Positions 28,326-36,719 of a stretch of 64,000 bases of DNA are shown one piece after another (the first letter of the stretch is position 1; every line of letters starts with the position of its first letter). Origin of the DNA: Zhongshania aliphaticivorans (GTDB lineage: Bacteria; Pseudomonadota; Gammaproteobacteria; Pseudomonadales; Spongiibacteraceae); the NCBI RefSeq assembly GCF_902705875.1, contig NZ_CACSIK010000001.1, positions 2,723,166 to 2,787,165 of the forward strand, given 5' to 3'. The translations under genes were made by a program, and so were the position numbers. The notes beneath the pieces are model-generated. The model did no database searches, was not told the DNA's origin, and was given only the letters and a program-made list of their open reading frames with translations.

Positions 28326-28611
28326 GGTTTGATGTGCTCCCCGCTGCTGCAAGAGGTTTTTGGCTAAAGTAATCAGCGTTGATTTGGGTATAGTGCTGCC
28401 ATTTGAGGGGGAGGTGATCTTCTTTGTAGATCGCCAGGACTGGGCAAGCTTCGACACAAGCCCCACAATCGACACAAACATCAGGGTTAATATATAACTG
28501 TTCAGCTTTCTCAAAGCCAGGATCTTGTGGCATTGGGCTAATACAATCGACTGGGCAGATTTCCACACATGAATAATCGGCTATACAGGGTGCTGCTATT
28601 ACGTAAGTCAT
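28318..28611 (-). CDS. 7Fe ferredoxin ([3Fe-4S][4Fe-4S])
   Basis: 97 residues. Cysteines 9, 15, 19 and 23 with the C-x5-C-x3-CP pattern fit a [3Fe-4S] first site. Cys46, 49, 52 and 56 (CVDCGACVEACP) form a normal [4Fe-4S] site. This is the FdxA-like soluble ferredoxin of actinobacteria and proteobacteria. It overlaps the reductase gene by eight bases, so both are made together. A weak match to the locus operator lies 144 bases upstream of its start. Confidence 0.92.
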   Translation of the reverse strand: MTYVIAAPCIADYSCVEICPVDCISPMPQDPGFEKAEQLYINPDVCVDCGACVEACPVLAIYKEDHLPLKWQHYTQINADYFSQKPLAAAGSTSNHE

Positions 28612-28754
28612 AAAATTTACTCAATATTTCTTTATTTTTACAAATTATTCAATTTCGTATGCAAACACAGAGAATGAAAGCCATTCAATAAAATTGAAAT
28701 TAGAAACAGTTCGCCCAGCCATGTGTAGTGTTGATTAATATGAAATCATACCAA

Positions 28755-28773
28755 CGCCCAACAATGTCAAATT
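28755..28773 (+). promoter_or_regulatory. weak operator half-site upstream of ferredoxin
   Basis: CGCCC-N6-GTCAAATT matches the half-site TGGCC-N6-GTCA except for two positions of the first block; TGTCAAATT is identical to the site at 31781. Only one half is seen and it points away from the ferredoxin, so support is thin. Confidence 0.3.
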
Positions 28774-28862
28774 GAACGTCCTTTTCATGCCAACAATTAT
28801 TTATTCATCAATATTTTATAAATTATTCCATACGAAATTGGTTACTCATAAAGAATCACTTA

Positions 28863-30386
28863 CTACTTTATCTTTTCAAAATCGTAGTGATCAAAATTAG
28901 GTTTAGCTGTACGTCGCGAATATTCGCACATAGACCCCACCCAGTTATTGGTGTTTACGCCTTCGGCAGTTTTATACCAACTTTGGCAATCACCTTCAAA
29001 AGTTGAGCCTTCACTTCGCTTCCGAATTTCTTCATTAAATTTTAAGTGGTGCTTCTCTTGCACATCAATAACATCCCAACTGCGATCTCGTCGATCAATA
29101 AGCAACTTGGCAAGGTAGCGCTGCTGGCGTTCAAGCATATAAACGATAGAGCCTGATCCAAGATTTGAATTTGGCCCATAAAGAGTGAAAAAATTTGGGA
29201 AGCCCGAGACAGCCATACCTAAATAAGCATTTGCCCCTTTTGCCCAGCGTTCATGTAGCAGTTCGCCGTTCTTACCCGTCACCTGCATTGGCGCTAGAAA
29301 TTCGGTTGCAGCAAAGCCAGTGCCATACACAATAGCGTCAACCTTATGCAATACACCGTCTTCACCGCGCACTCCTTCAGCGGTAATTTCTGTTATCCCT
29401 TCCGTCACAACATTTACATTTTGCCTTGTTAATGCCCTCAACCATTCAGTGGTTAACAACAAACGTTTACAACCAATTGGGTAATCAGGTGTCAAGCGCG
29501 CCCTAAGATCCGGATCCTTAACTTGAATTCGCAATTGCAACTTAGACATAACGGTGAGCAAGCGTTCTGCCCAGCGGTGTCCTCGATAGGCATAGCCAAG
29601 AGCTTCAGTTAACAGAAAAATACGTAGACGATCAATGTCATGAATTAAAGGAATATGATCTAACAACCAACGTTGCCAGCCACTAAATGCCTTTTCCACC
29701 TTAGGGCCTACCCACCCTGGTGAGCGCTGAAAGACATGTAATTTTTCAACCCGCTTGGCAATTTCGGGAACAAACTGCACCGCACTGGCACCGGTGCCAA
29801 TAACCGCAACCTGCTTTCCAGACATATCAAAGTCATGGTTCCAAGTAGCCGAGTGAAAGCTAGTGCCTTTAAATTTATCCTGCCCAGGTATATTAGGTAT
29901 TGACGGGCGGTGTAACTGACCAACAGCACTGATTAAGATATCGGCTTCGTATATCTCGCCGCTGGCACTGTGTATAACCCAAACGGCTCTTTGTTCGTCA
30001 AAATTTGCCGCTATTACCTTTTGCTTAAACTTGATATGACTGTAAATGTCATATTTCCTAGAAACAAAGCGCATGTATTCTTTGATTTCATAGTGTTTAC
30101 CGTAACGATATTGCCACGGATAATGAGGTTCAAAAGACCAAGAGTAAAAGTGTGAGGGTACATCGCAGCCCGCACCTGGATAAGTGTTTTCACGCCAAAC
30201 ACCGCCAACATCTTCGCCTTTCTCCAAAACAAGGAAGTTGTCTATCCCGGACTTTTTGAGGTAGTAGGCCATGCCCAAACCACCAAAACCTGTTCCGATA
30301 ATCGCTACCTGATAGTTATTTTTTGATTTATTGCTCACATTATCCCCTATCGAATAGCACGACGAACTATTGGCCATCTCTACCAA
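28863..30386 (-). CDS. flavin-dependent monooxygenase, Baeyer-Villiger/MymA-AlmA type
   Basis: 507 residues. FAD-binding GTGFGG (31-36), NADPH-binding GTGASA (197-202), and between them FKGTSFHSATWN (172-183), which fits the Baeyer-Villiger fingerprint F-x-G-x3-H-x3-W. Related enzymes are mycobacterial MymA and the long-chain alkane enzyme AlmA. It inserts oxygen into a ketone or hydroxylates a hydrophobic substrate. It is transcribed in the same direction as the broken AraC gene 357 bases upstream and begins the catabolic run. An operator candidate is 101 bases upstream. Start may be ATG at codon 4. Confidence 0.9.
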   Translation of the reverse strand: MVEMANSSSCYSIGDNVSNKSKNNYQVAIIGTGFGGLGMAYYLKKSGIDNFLVLEKGEDVGGVWRENTYPGAGCDVPSHFYSWSFEPHYPWQYRYGKHYEIKEYMRFVSRKYDIYSHIKFKQKVIAANFDEQRAVWVIHSASGEIYEADILISAVGQLHRPSIPNIPGQDKFKGTSFHSATWNHDFDMSGKQVAVIGTGASAVQFVPEIAKRVEKLHVFQRSPGWVGPKVEKAFSGWQRWLLDHIPLIHDIDRLRIFLLTEALGYAYRGHRWAERLLTVMSKLQLRIQVKDPDLRARLTPDYPIGCKRLLLTTEWLRALTRQNVNVVTEGITEITAEGVRGEDGVLHKVDAIVYGTGFAATEFLAPMQVTGKNGELLHERWAKGANAYLGMAVSGFPNFFTLYGPNSNLGSGSIVYMLERQQRYLAKLLIDRRDRSWDVIDVQEKHHLKFNEEIRKRSEGSTFEGDCQSWYKTAEGVNTNNWVGSMCEYSRRTAKPNFDHYDFEKIK

Positions 30387-30743
30387 AGATCTATAGAACT
30401 ATACGAATCGTTAATTTCACGCCAAATTCACTACTAGTGAGGTTTATTTTATTAGGTTTATCTTGAGGTATATATGTCATCAACTGAATGATAGATTCGG
30501 CCATGTTTTGACAGTTCGAACAAGCCTGACAAGAGGTTGATCAGAAACAAAAGACTTACATCCATTGTATTAAACGACGAGTCTCACAAGTAGAAACGTT
30601 ATTTATAGCTCACATTAGTTAAAAGCTTAGATAAGCCAAAGAAATTACAGAGAATAGCCGACGGATTTTATTTTAAATAATCAGCATAACTCGTTTGTCA
30701 GAAGGAAGACGATAACCATTTAATACTCATCTATACATCCCCC
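30387..30743. other. regulatory gap between AraC gene and monooxygenase
   Basis: No gene. It holds the operator candidate at 30487-30514 and, on the minus strand next to it, an AT-rich CATATATAC stretch (about 30470-30478) that could be the -10 element of the monooxygenase promoter. Confidence 0.45.
30487..30514 (-). promoter_or_regulatory. candidate AraC-type operator (monooxygenase)
   Basis: On the minus strand: GTCA, five bases (AAACA), TGGCC-N6-ATCATT. This is the second half-site plus the GTCA of the first; the first TGGCC is degenerate. Same orientation to its gene as the sites at 20897, 32301 and 35216. Confidence 0.55.
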
Positions 30744-31764
30744 TTAACTTGAGCTCATTGAACTTATGCGGTAATCCTGCGGTGTGCGGCCTGTCCAGCT
30801 CTTGAATGCACGAGAAAAAGCCGAGCTTTCAGAGTATCCCAGCAAATCAGCAGTTTGCTCTACCGTGAAGCTATCCTTCAAATACTGCTTAGCGAGCTTC
30901 AAGCGCACTTCTTTAAGTATATCCTGATAGCTCGTGCCTTCGTGCTGTAGTTTCCGGCGTAAACTCCGCGTAGAAAGCGATAGCTCTTGAGCAATCTCAA
31001 CAATAGAGGGAAACTTTCTAGGGTTGCTAATAATCTGATCGACTATTTTTGCGCTAAAATTATTATTCCTTCTTATTTCATTGAGTAATTCACGACAGCT
31101 CTCAAGACAGGCATCCACTGTGCGTTGGTTAGGCGACCACGGCAGATCTTGATCCAAAAGTGATGAATCATATAAAAATGCATTACATGGCTGCCCCATA
31201 ACAATGGGACAATCGAAATGTTTTTCATATTTTTCATGGTTAGCGTCATCGACGTACGCAAGGTGGATCTCTTTAATTACCGATCTACTCAGACCGACCG
31301 ACTGGAGCACATTAAACCCAGCCTCAATATCCCTGGATTAACTCTTGAGGAAGTGGATAACGAAACTCTAGACGTGTTCCTCCAATTTCATCTAGAGCAT
31401 CTCGAAATTTGAAATGACTAAAACTAAGGTCATGGAATTTACTACAAATCTCTACAAGCATTTTCACGTTACGGGCACTTAGCATTGCATAGCCATACAT
31501 CCCGTAAGATTGTGGATGATAGAGTTCACCCAACTTCAGGCCCAACATGGCATCCCCACTCAAACGTAACAAGTTACGATAAAGCGCGAATTCTTGCTCA
31601 GGCGTCATTCCGGCTTGGTAACCCTTTGCCTGATCCATGGTAAGACCTGTTCCCTCCAGGCACTGATTAACCGTCACGCCAAAAGTTTCCATAAGAGGCC
31701 ATAGTGGCGGCAAGCCCTCTGTATGGTGACTAGTAGAATGAATGTTTGCTTGGTTTTCCAACAT
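30744..31764 (-). pseudogene. AraC-family regulator (VirS/OruR-like) with one-base frameshift
   Basis: Two frames together encode a full-length regulator of about 339 residues. 31764-31324 gives the arabinose-binding-like N-terminal domain (…FRYPLPQELIQG). 30744 to about 31331 gives the rest, ending in two helix-turn-helix units (FPSIVEIAQELSLSTRSLRRKL and VEQTADLLGYSESSAFSRAFKSW). Removing one G from the GGG at 31331-31333 joins them smoothly (…ELIQ-DIEAGFNV…). It may be a real mutation, a sequencing error or a tolerated slip. The second half could be translated on its own from GTG 31310. Subfamily matches the intact regulator at 51891. Confidence 0.85.
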
Positions 31765-31780
31765 GCTGTTATTCTATTTT

Positions 31781-31800
31781 ATGGCCGAATATGTCAAATT
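31781..31800 (+). promoter_or_regulatory. candidate operator half-site next to AraC start
   Basis: TGGCC-N6-GTCA 17 bases upstream of the regulator's start codon. The position fits autoregulation. The second half-site is not recognisable. Confidence 0.5.
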
Positions 31801-32300
31801 AGATACCCGTGATATCTGAATGTCAATACCGGTCTCACCGCAGCCATTTTTGGCTGCCACAGAAGGTCATTATTAGGCGACCGCTATAATTGCTTTCTCC
31901 GCCGCGCGTGTTACGCGCTCCTTCCAGCAAAGCCCCTAAAACATCAACAATGCTTATCAGCCTTGGCCATTGTGCTCTGGATTTGTAATATCCACACTTA
32001 ACGTGCAAATACAAAAAATCACCCTATGATCACTGCCGCTCCGGGCCGCTAATACATATATAAATAGTGGTAGCTACCGCCGTCATTTTCACACAGTATT
32101 AACTTGCTAAATTGTCTACGTTTTTTGTACTACACAGTCAATTTATAGCTCACTTTTTTTAATTACTTCACGCCGATTATATTAAAAGCGAACAGATAAC
32201 CTTACTATTACTCGCCAGGTTAACTCTGAGTAGGAGCATGCTATTTAAATGTTAATGAGTGACTCCTCTCACTGTTTCGTAAATTGTTTATATCCATTAA

Positions 32301-32338
32301 ATGGCCGGTTCTGTCATTACATGGCCACCGTAAACATT
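32301..32338 (+). promoter_or_regulatory. candidate AraC-type operator (TonB receptor)
   Basis: TGGCC-N6-GTCA, five bases, TGGCC-N6-AACATT; the two half-sites start exactly 20 bases apart. It lies 66-103 bases before the TonB receptor ATG, so the second half would overlap the -35 region, as in class II AraC activation. Confidence 0.65.
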
Positions 32339-32403
32339 CTTAAGGTTATTTTTCTACATTAATATTACCCACAATAATATATTGATAATATGAGGTAATA
32401 ATA

Positions 32404-34917
32404 ATGACTTCGACGGCACACCACTCTCAATTAATAACCAGTATGCGTGAAGCACACAATATTGAGGCTCAAAACTCCATCAAATTAGATAATTCCATTC
32501 GCGACCAGAGTAACCTTCCTCGCAAATCGATTACAGGATACAAGAATTCATTCGGCCTACTAACGTTCAGTTTAATGGCAACCTTGCTGCCAACCCAGAT
32601 TTTAGCCGCGGCGCTTGAAGAAGTGGTAGTTACTGCCCAAAAACGTACCGAGAGTGTGCAAGATGTACCCGTCGCGGTAACGGCCCTGTCTTCAGAAGCG
32701 ATGCGTGACGCAGGCGTTGTCTCCACCACCGACTTAACAGATGTAAATCCAAGTATTAGTTTTGATGTGGCGCAAAGCTCACAGAACGCTAGCTTGAAAA
32801 TCCGTGGCATCGGCTCTGTCGGCAACGGTCGTACCTTTGAAGGGGCGGTTGGCGTATTTATCGATGGCGTCTATCGCTCTCGCTCAGGCATGGCACTGAC
32901 AGATTTGAATGATATCGCCGGCCTAGAGATACTACGTGGTCCGCAGGGTACTTTGTTTGGTAAAAACACCGTTGCGGGAGCGCTCTCGATGACGAGTGCC
33001 AAACCCGACATGGACGCTGTCAGCGGCGGGGTAGAACTCATTACCGGTAGTTATAATCAGCGGCTACTCAAAGGGGCTGTAACAATTCCTGTCAATGACA
33101 AGCACGCCCTGCGCTTCGCGGCGATAGCTAATAAACAAGATGGCTTTTATGAAAGCCCTGATCAAGATAAAACCTTTAACGATATCAATCGTTATGGACT
33201 TAAAGCCCAATGGCTATTTGATGTTAGCGACAAACTAAGTTCACTGTTGATTGCCGATTACACCAAGTCAGATGCTGAGTGTTGTTTTGGCTCTGTTCAG
33301 GTCACCACGGGACCCGTACAACCGGGTATTGAATTGTTTGCCAATCACCGTGGCCTTACTACGTATACAGAAGAAGATGACGACGCGAAAGAAAAACGGC
33401 TCACCAATGTTAATAGTGAGTCAGTACAAATTACTGAAGATTACGGTTTAACCTGGCAACTAGACTTTTTTCTTAAGAATGTCGACATTAAATCCATCAC
33501 CGGTCTACGCCGCTTTTCTGACGAGCAGATCGATTCTGATGCAGATTTTGGCCCAGCGCATATACTCACATTTGATGAGCCTTCGGTCATAGATTTTATA
33601 TCACAAGAGTTCAATTTCTCATGGGCTTGGGGGCCAAGCGATATTGTCGCAGGCCTGTACTATTCATATGAAAACTTTGAGAGCACACGGTCTGTAAAGT
33701 CTGACACCGATGCGAACTCCTACGTAAACTACCTTATATTAGCCGCTGCCTCACCAGAGGTCGCACTTGCCACATGCACTGCAGGACTTGCAACCGTTGG
33801 TAGCTGTGGTGATGCCCAGCTGGTAGGTGACAAAGGCGAAGCCGTTTCTATAGAAGACTACCACCAAGAATCTACCAGCCTCGCCGCGTTCATTCACAGC
33901 CAAACTGAACTAAGCGAGAAGTGGAATTTGATTGCTGGTCTTCGCTATAGCTACGACAGTAAAGAGGGGGGCTTTGATAATATTTATTGGTACAACTCGC
34001 CAGTTGCTCAAGCAATTGTCAATTCAGGCGCAGTCGGCCAACCACCAAGCGGTGATCTAACTACACCAAGAAATGCCTTCGATGTCGCCGGAATTTTTCG
34101 CGGGGAAAGCTTTAATGATAAATTCTCTTCAGGTGAGGTCACCGGGACATTAGCAGTTCAGTATCAATTGAATGATGATGTAAACACTTACTTATCTTTC
34201 GGGCGAGGCTATAAATCAGGCGCGGTAAATCTGTTTAATGAAGCCGCTAATTTTGACAACACTACCTATGACCCAGAGTATGCGAGTAGTGCCGAACTTG
34301 GTTTGAAGTCGCGCTATCTTGATGGCAGCGCGCAGACCAATATCGCCATTTTTTACACCAAATATACTGACTTGCAGCTTAACTTTTTCAACGGACTTAA
34401 TTTCTTTACCGAAAATGCCGGGGAAGCGGTATCGCAGGGAATAGAGCTGGAAAACCTATACCAAGTTAACGAAAACTTCCGCGCCGAATTAAGTATTACT
34501 GCCCTGGACGCCACGTTCGGCGATTTAAATAATGGCCCTGAGTTCACTCGCTTTCTAACTGATCGAGATACGCCTCGGGCGCCAGAATTGGCCGCTGTGG
34601 CAACAATGAACTACATACAGCCATTAACGCAAAAGCTTGAGCTTTCCAGCCGAATTTCTGCATCCTACAATGGCAGCTACTTCTCCGGTGTTAATGCTGC
34701 CGACGAAAAACAAGACTCGTATACACTGTGGGATCTTTCCGTCGGCTTGCTGTACGCAGCAGAGATGCGGGATTGGGAAATGAGGTTATCCTGTAAAAAC
34801 TGTACCGATGTTGCCTATGAATCCTTTAACTTCGCTACGACATTGCAGGCCGGTAGCTACAATGCCTATATCAATGATCCGCGCCAAATTAGCCTGAGTT
34901 TATCTACTCAGTTTTGA
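32404..34917 (+). CDS. TonB-dependent outer-membrane receptor
   Basis: 837 residues. About 48 extra residues precede the signal peptide (hydrophobic SFGLLTFSLMATLLPTQILAAA). Then comes a TonB box-like EEVVVTAQKR, a plug domain (GVFIDGVYRSRSG, LEILRGPQGTLFGKNTVAGALS) and a 22-strand barrel ending in SLSLSTQF, with the terminal Phe needed for outer-membrane insertion. Such receptors import hydrophobic or large compounds with TonB energy. GAGG precedes the ATG. It stands divergent from the AraC regulator and has the best operator copy, so it probably imports the substrate of the locus. Confidence 0.93.
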   Translation: MTSTAHHSQLITSMREAHNIEAQNSIKLDNSIRDQSNLPRKSITGYKNSFGLLTFSLMATLLPTQILAAALEEVVVTAQKRTESVQDVPVAVTALSSEAMRDAGVVSTTDLTDVNPSISFDVAQSSQNASLKIRGIGSVGNGRTFEGAVGVFIDGVYRSRSGMALTDLNDIAGLEILRGPQGTLFGKNTVAGALSMTSAKPDMDAVSGGVELITGSYNQRLLKGAVTIPVNDKHALRFAAIANKQDGFYESPDQDKTFNDINRYGLKAQWLFDVSDKLSSLLIADYTKSDAECCFGSVQVTTGPVQPGIELFANHRGLTTYTEEDDDAKEKRLTNVNSESVQITEDYGLTWQLDFFLKNVDIKSITGLRRFSDEQIDSDADFGPAHILTFDEPSVIDFISQEFNFSWAWGPSDIVAGLYYSYENFESTRSVKSDTDANSYVNYLILAAASPEVALATCTAGLATVGSCGDAQLVGDKGEAVSIEDYHQESTSLAAFIHSQTELSEKWNLIAGLRYSYDSKEGGFDNIYWYNSPVAQAIVNSGAVGQPPSGDLTTPRNAFDVAGIFRGESFNDKFSSGEVTGTLAVQYQLNDDVNTYLSFGRGYKSGAVNLFNEAANFDNTTYDPEYASSAELGLKSRYLDGSAQTNIAIFYTKYTDLQLNFFNGLNFFTENAGEAVSQGIELENLYQVNENFRAELSITALDATFGDLNNGPEFTRFLTDRDTPRAPELAAVATMNYIQPLTQKLELSSRISASYNGSYFSGVNAADEKQDSYTLWDLSVGLLYAAEMRDWEMRLSCKNCTDVAYESFNFATTLQAGSYNAYINDPRQISLSLSTQF

Positions 34918-34953
34918 TGGCGCAGCCCGCCCCTCTTAATTTGAGGTAGCATT

Positions 34954-34988
34954 AACTGAGCCCTGCAACTTTGCTAGGCTCAGTTTTT
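34954..34988 (+). terminator. Rho-independent terminator of the TonB receptor gene
   Basis: Nine-base stem AACTGAGCC/GGCTCAGTT with a 14-base loop, followed by TTTTT-like run, 37 bases past the stop codon. Confidence 0.85.
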
Positions 34989-34994
34989 AACGCA

Positions 34995-35138
34995 TTAGTC
35001 CGAGCGAACCGGAAGGTCTGACACTGGATCGGGATTATAGACTTTATCCAAGTCATACATTTCTAAATACCTCCCCAATAAAACACCCCCAACTTCCAAA
35101 TTAGGATCTGGTTTGAGGCAGGTTTTGATCCATTTTTT
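34995..35138 (-). pseudogene. coding remnant (about 47 codons), unknown family
   Basis: An open minus-strand stretch reads like protein: it ends …LLGRYLEMYDLDKVYNP-DPVSDLPVRSD and then stops; a TGA precedes it. It could be the tail of a decayed gene. A shorter reading from an internal ATG (about 35057), behind GGAGG at wide spacing, would give a 21-residue acidic peptide. I do not recognise the family. Confidence 0.35.
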
Positions 35139-35215
35139 TCAAGAAAATGGGTGATATGGTAGTTCCCCAACCATGGATGTTAGCGCTAGGGTGACTCGCT
35201 TAGGTAAATTCAGTG

Positions 35216-35254
35216 ATGGCCATATTAGTCAAATGGCTGGCCATAAATAGCATT
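35216..35254 (+). promoter_or_regulatory. candidate AraC-type operator (Fe-ADH unit)
   Basis: TGGCC-N6-GTCA, six bases, TGGCC-N6-AGCATT; period 21 bases. It lies 242 bases before the Fe-ADH start. A possible structured leader follows (stem GTAAGAA/TTCTTAC at 35390-35439 with an inner AGCAG/CTGCT hairpin). Confidence 0.6.
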
Positions 35255-35495
35255 CCTTACAGATAATTACACCGCTATAGTTTCTACTCACATAATTATC
35301 AGAATAGTAGCTGAAATCCCGTTCTGTACACGCCGTAAAGAGCTAAACATCCCTCATTAATTGCTTGGCACTTACATCACGGCCTCTAGGTAAGAATCTG
35401 AAGCAGAATCCCTGCTCAGCCTACAAAAAAGGTTCTTACGGCAGGAGAACAAACAGGATTTCGGCAACCCCAAAGCTGCTACTAAAGGAACCCCA

Positions 35496-36704
35496 ATGAT
35501 TTTCGCCCTCCAAACCCTATTTTATAAAACCATTATTTTCTTCACTGGGCTGTTACTAAAAATAGTGCCCGTACCAAAACCCATGATCTATTCTGGCCCG
35601 GATTCATCACTGCAGCTGTGCAACAATATTATCCATTTTGGCTATAAAAGCGTCATCATTGTCACCGACGCAATGCTCCACGAAATGGGCCTTGTGGATG
35701 CCATTAAAGATAAATTAAGCGCCGCTGGCATCAATGTGAGCGTTTATGACGGTGTCGAACCAAACCCCACCTTTGCACAAGTCCACGCTGGGCTTGAGTT
35801 AGCAAAGAGCAACAACTGTGATGCAGTATTGGCCTTTGGCGGAGGTTCGTCCATTGACGCGGCCAAAGTTATCTCGGTGGCCGCCACCAACAACAAAACG
35901 CCAGAAGCACTGGTTGGCTATTTTAAGGCCAAAAAACCTGGCTTGCCCCTGTACGCGGTACCCTCCACCGCAGGGACAGGCTCAGAGGTATCAGTGGCGG
36001 CGGTCATTTCTGACCCAGTTACTCATAAAAAGGGCATCATCGGCGACCCTAAAACTGTACCCGTTGCAGCGGCACTCGACCCTAACATCATGCTCGGCTT
36101 ACCAGCCCCTATCACGGCTGCCACAGGAATGGATGCCTTAACCCACGCGATTGAGGCCTACTTAGCAACAATCGCTTCAGATGAGAGCGATGCTTACGCT
36201 CTAGCAGCGGCCAAATTAATTTTTGAGAATTTACCAGAAGTTTATAGCAACGGCGGAAATGTCAGCGCCCGCGAAGCCATGGCGGTAGCTTCTTGCTATG
36301 CCGCACTCGCCTTTAATAAGACAGCCCTTGGCTATGTTCACGGTATAGCGCATCAATTCAGTGGCCACTACAACACGCCCCATGGGGTCGCCAACGCCAT
36401 AGTCTTACCGACAATTCTAGACTTTCAGCAAGATGCCAGCGAAAAACGACTTGCCGAACTCGCTGTGGCTACTGGCCAGGCGAACGCCTCAGACTCGACA
36501 GCAATTCAAGCCAAGAAATTTGTTGCTGCCGTACGTCAGCTTAGTGCAGATTTGAACATTCCCTCGACATTAGATGCGCTCCAAACTGCCGACATTCCTG
36601 CCATTGCAAAAGCCGCCCTGAAAGAGTCTCACTACGGCTATGCAGTACCTAAGTATATGAATCAGCAACAATGCGAAGCCTTAATCAGCAAGCTCGTCAG
36701 CTAA
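35496..36704 (+). CDS. iron-containing alcohol dehydrogenase
   Basis: 402 residues, group III ADH. NAD-binding GGGSSIDAAK (about 116-124), PSTAGTGSEVS and the metal-ligand motif DALTH (Asp213, His217), with further ligands in HGIAHQFSGHYNTPHG. A hydrophobic N-terminal stretch (residues 5-24) is unusual for the family and may tether it to the membrane. AAAGGAACCCC precedes the ATG. It oxidises an alcohol to the aldehyde that the next gene (16 bases downstream) would oxidise to the acid. Confidence 0.92.
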   Translation: MIFALQTLFYKTIIFFTGLLLKIVPVPKPMIYSGPDSSLQLCNNIIHFGYKSVIIVTDAMLHEMGLVDAIKDKLSAAGINVSVYDGVEPNPTFAQVHAGLELAKSNNCDAVLAFGGGSSIDAAKVISVAATNNKTPEALVGYFKAKKPGLPLYAVPSTAGTGSEVSVAAVISDPVTHKKGIIGDPKTVPVAAALDPNIMLGLPAPITAATGMDALTHAIEAYLATIASDESDAYALAAAKLIFENLPEVYSNGGNVSAREAMAVASCYAALAFNKTALGYVHGIAHQFSGHYNTPHGVANAIVLPTILDFQQDASEKRLAELAVATGQANASDSTAIQAKKFVAAVRQLSADLNIPSTLDALQTADIPAIAKAALKESHYGYAVPKYMNQQQCEALISKLVS

Positions 36705-36719
36705 CCAATATTTCGGATT

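Larger units (their letters stand above)
31765..32403. other. divergent promoter region AraC / TonB receptor
   Basis: 639 bases with two operator candidates (31781, 32301) and a perfect 7-base hairpin GCAGCCA-TTTT-TGGCTGC at 31840-31857. No ORF worth calling. Confidence 0.5.

Noticed and set aside
26961..28568. The longer 535-codon reading of the ferredoxin reductase
   Set aside because: The extra 81 codons overlap the ferredoxin gene; the FAD motif begins directly after ATG 28325.
35365..35385. TGGCAC-N5-TCAC as a sigma-54 promoter for the Fe-ADH
   Set aside because: The -12 element should be TTGC; TCAC does not fit and no sigma-54 activator gene is near.
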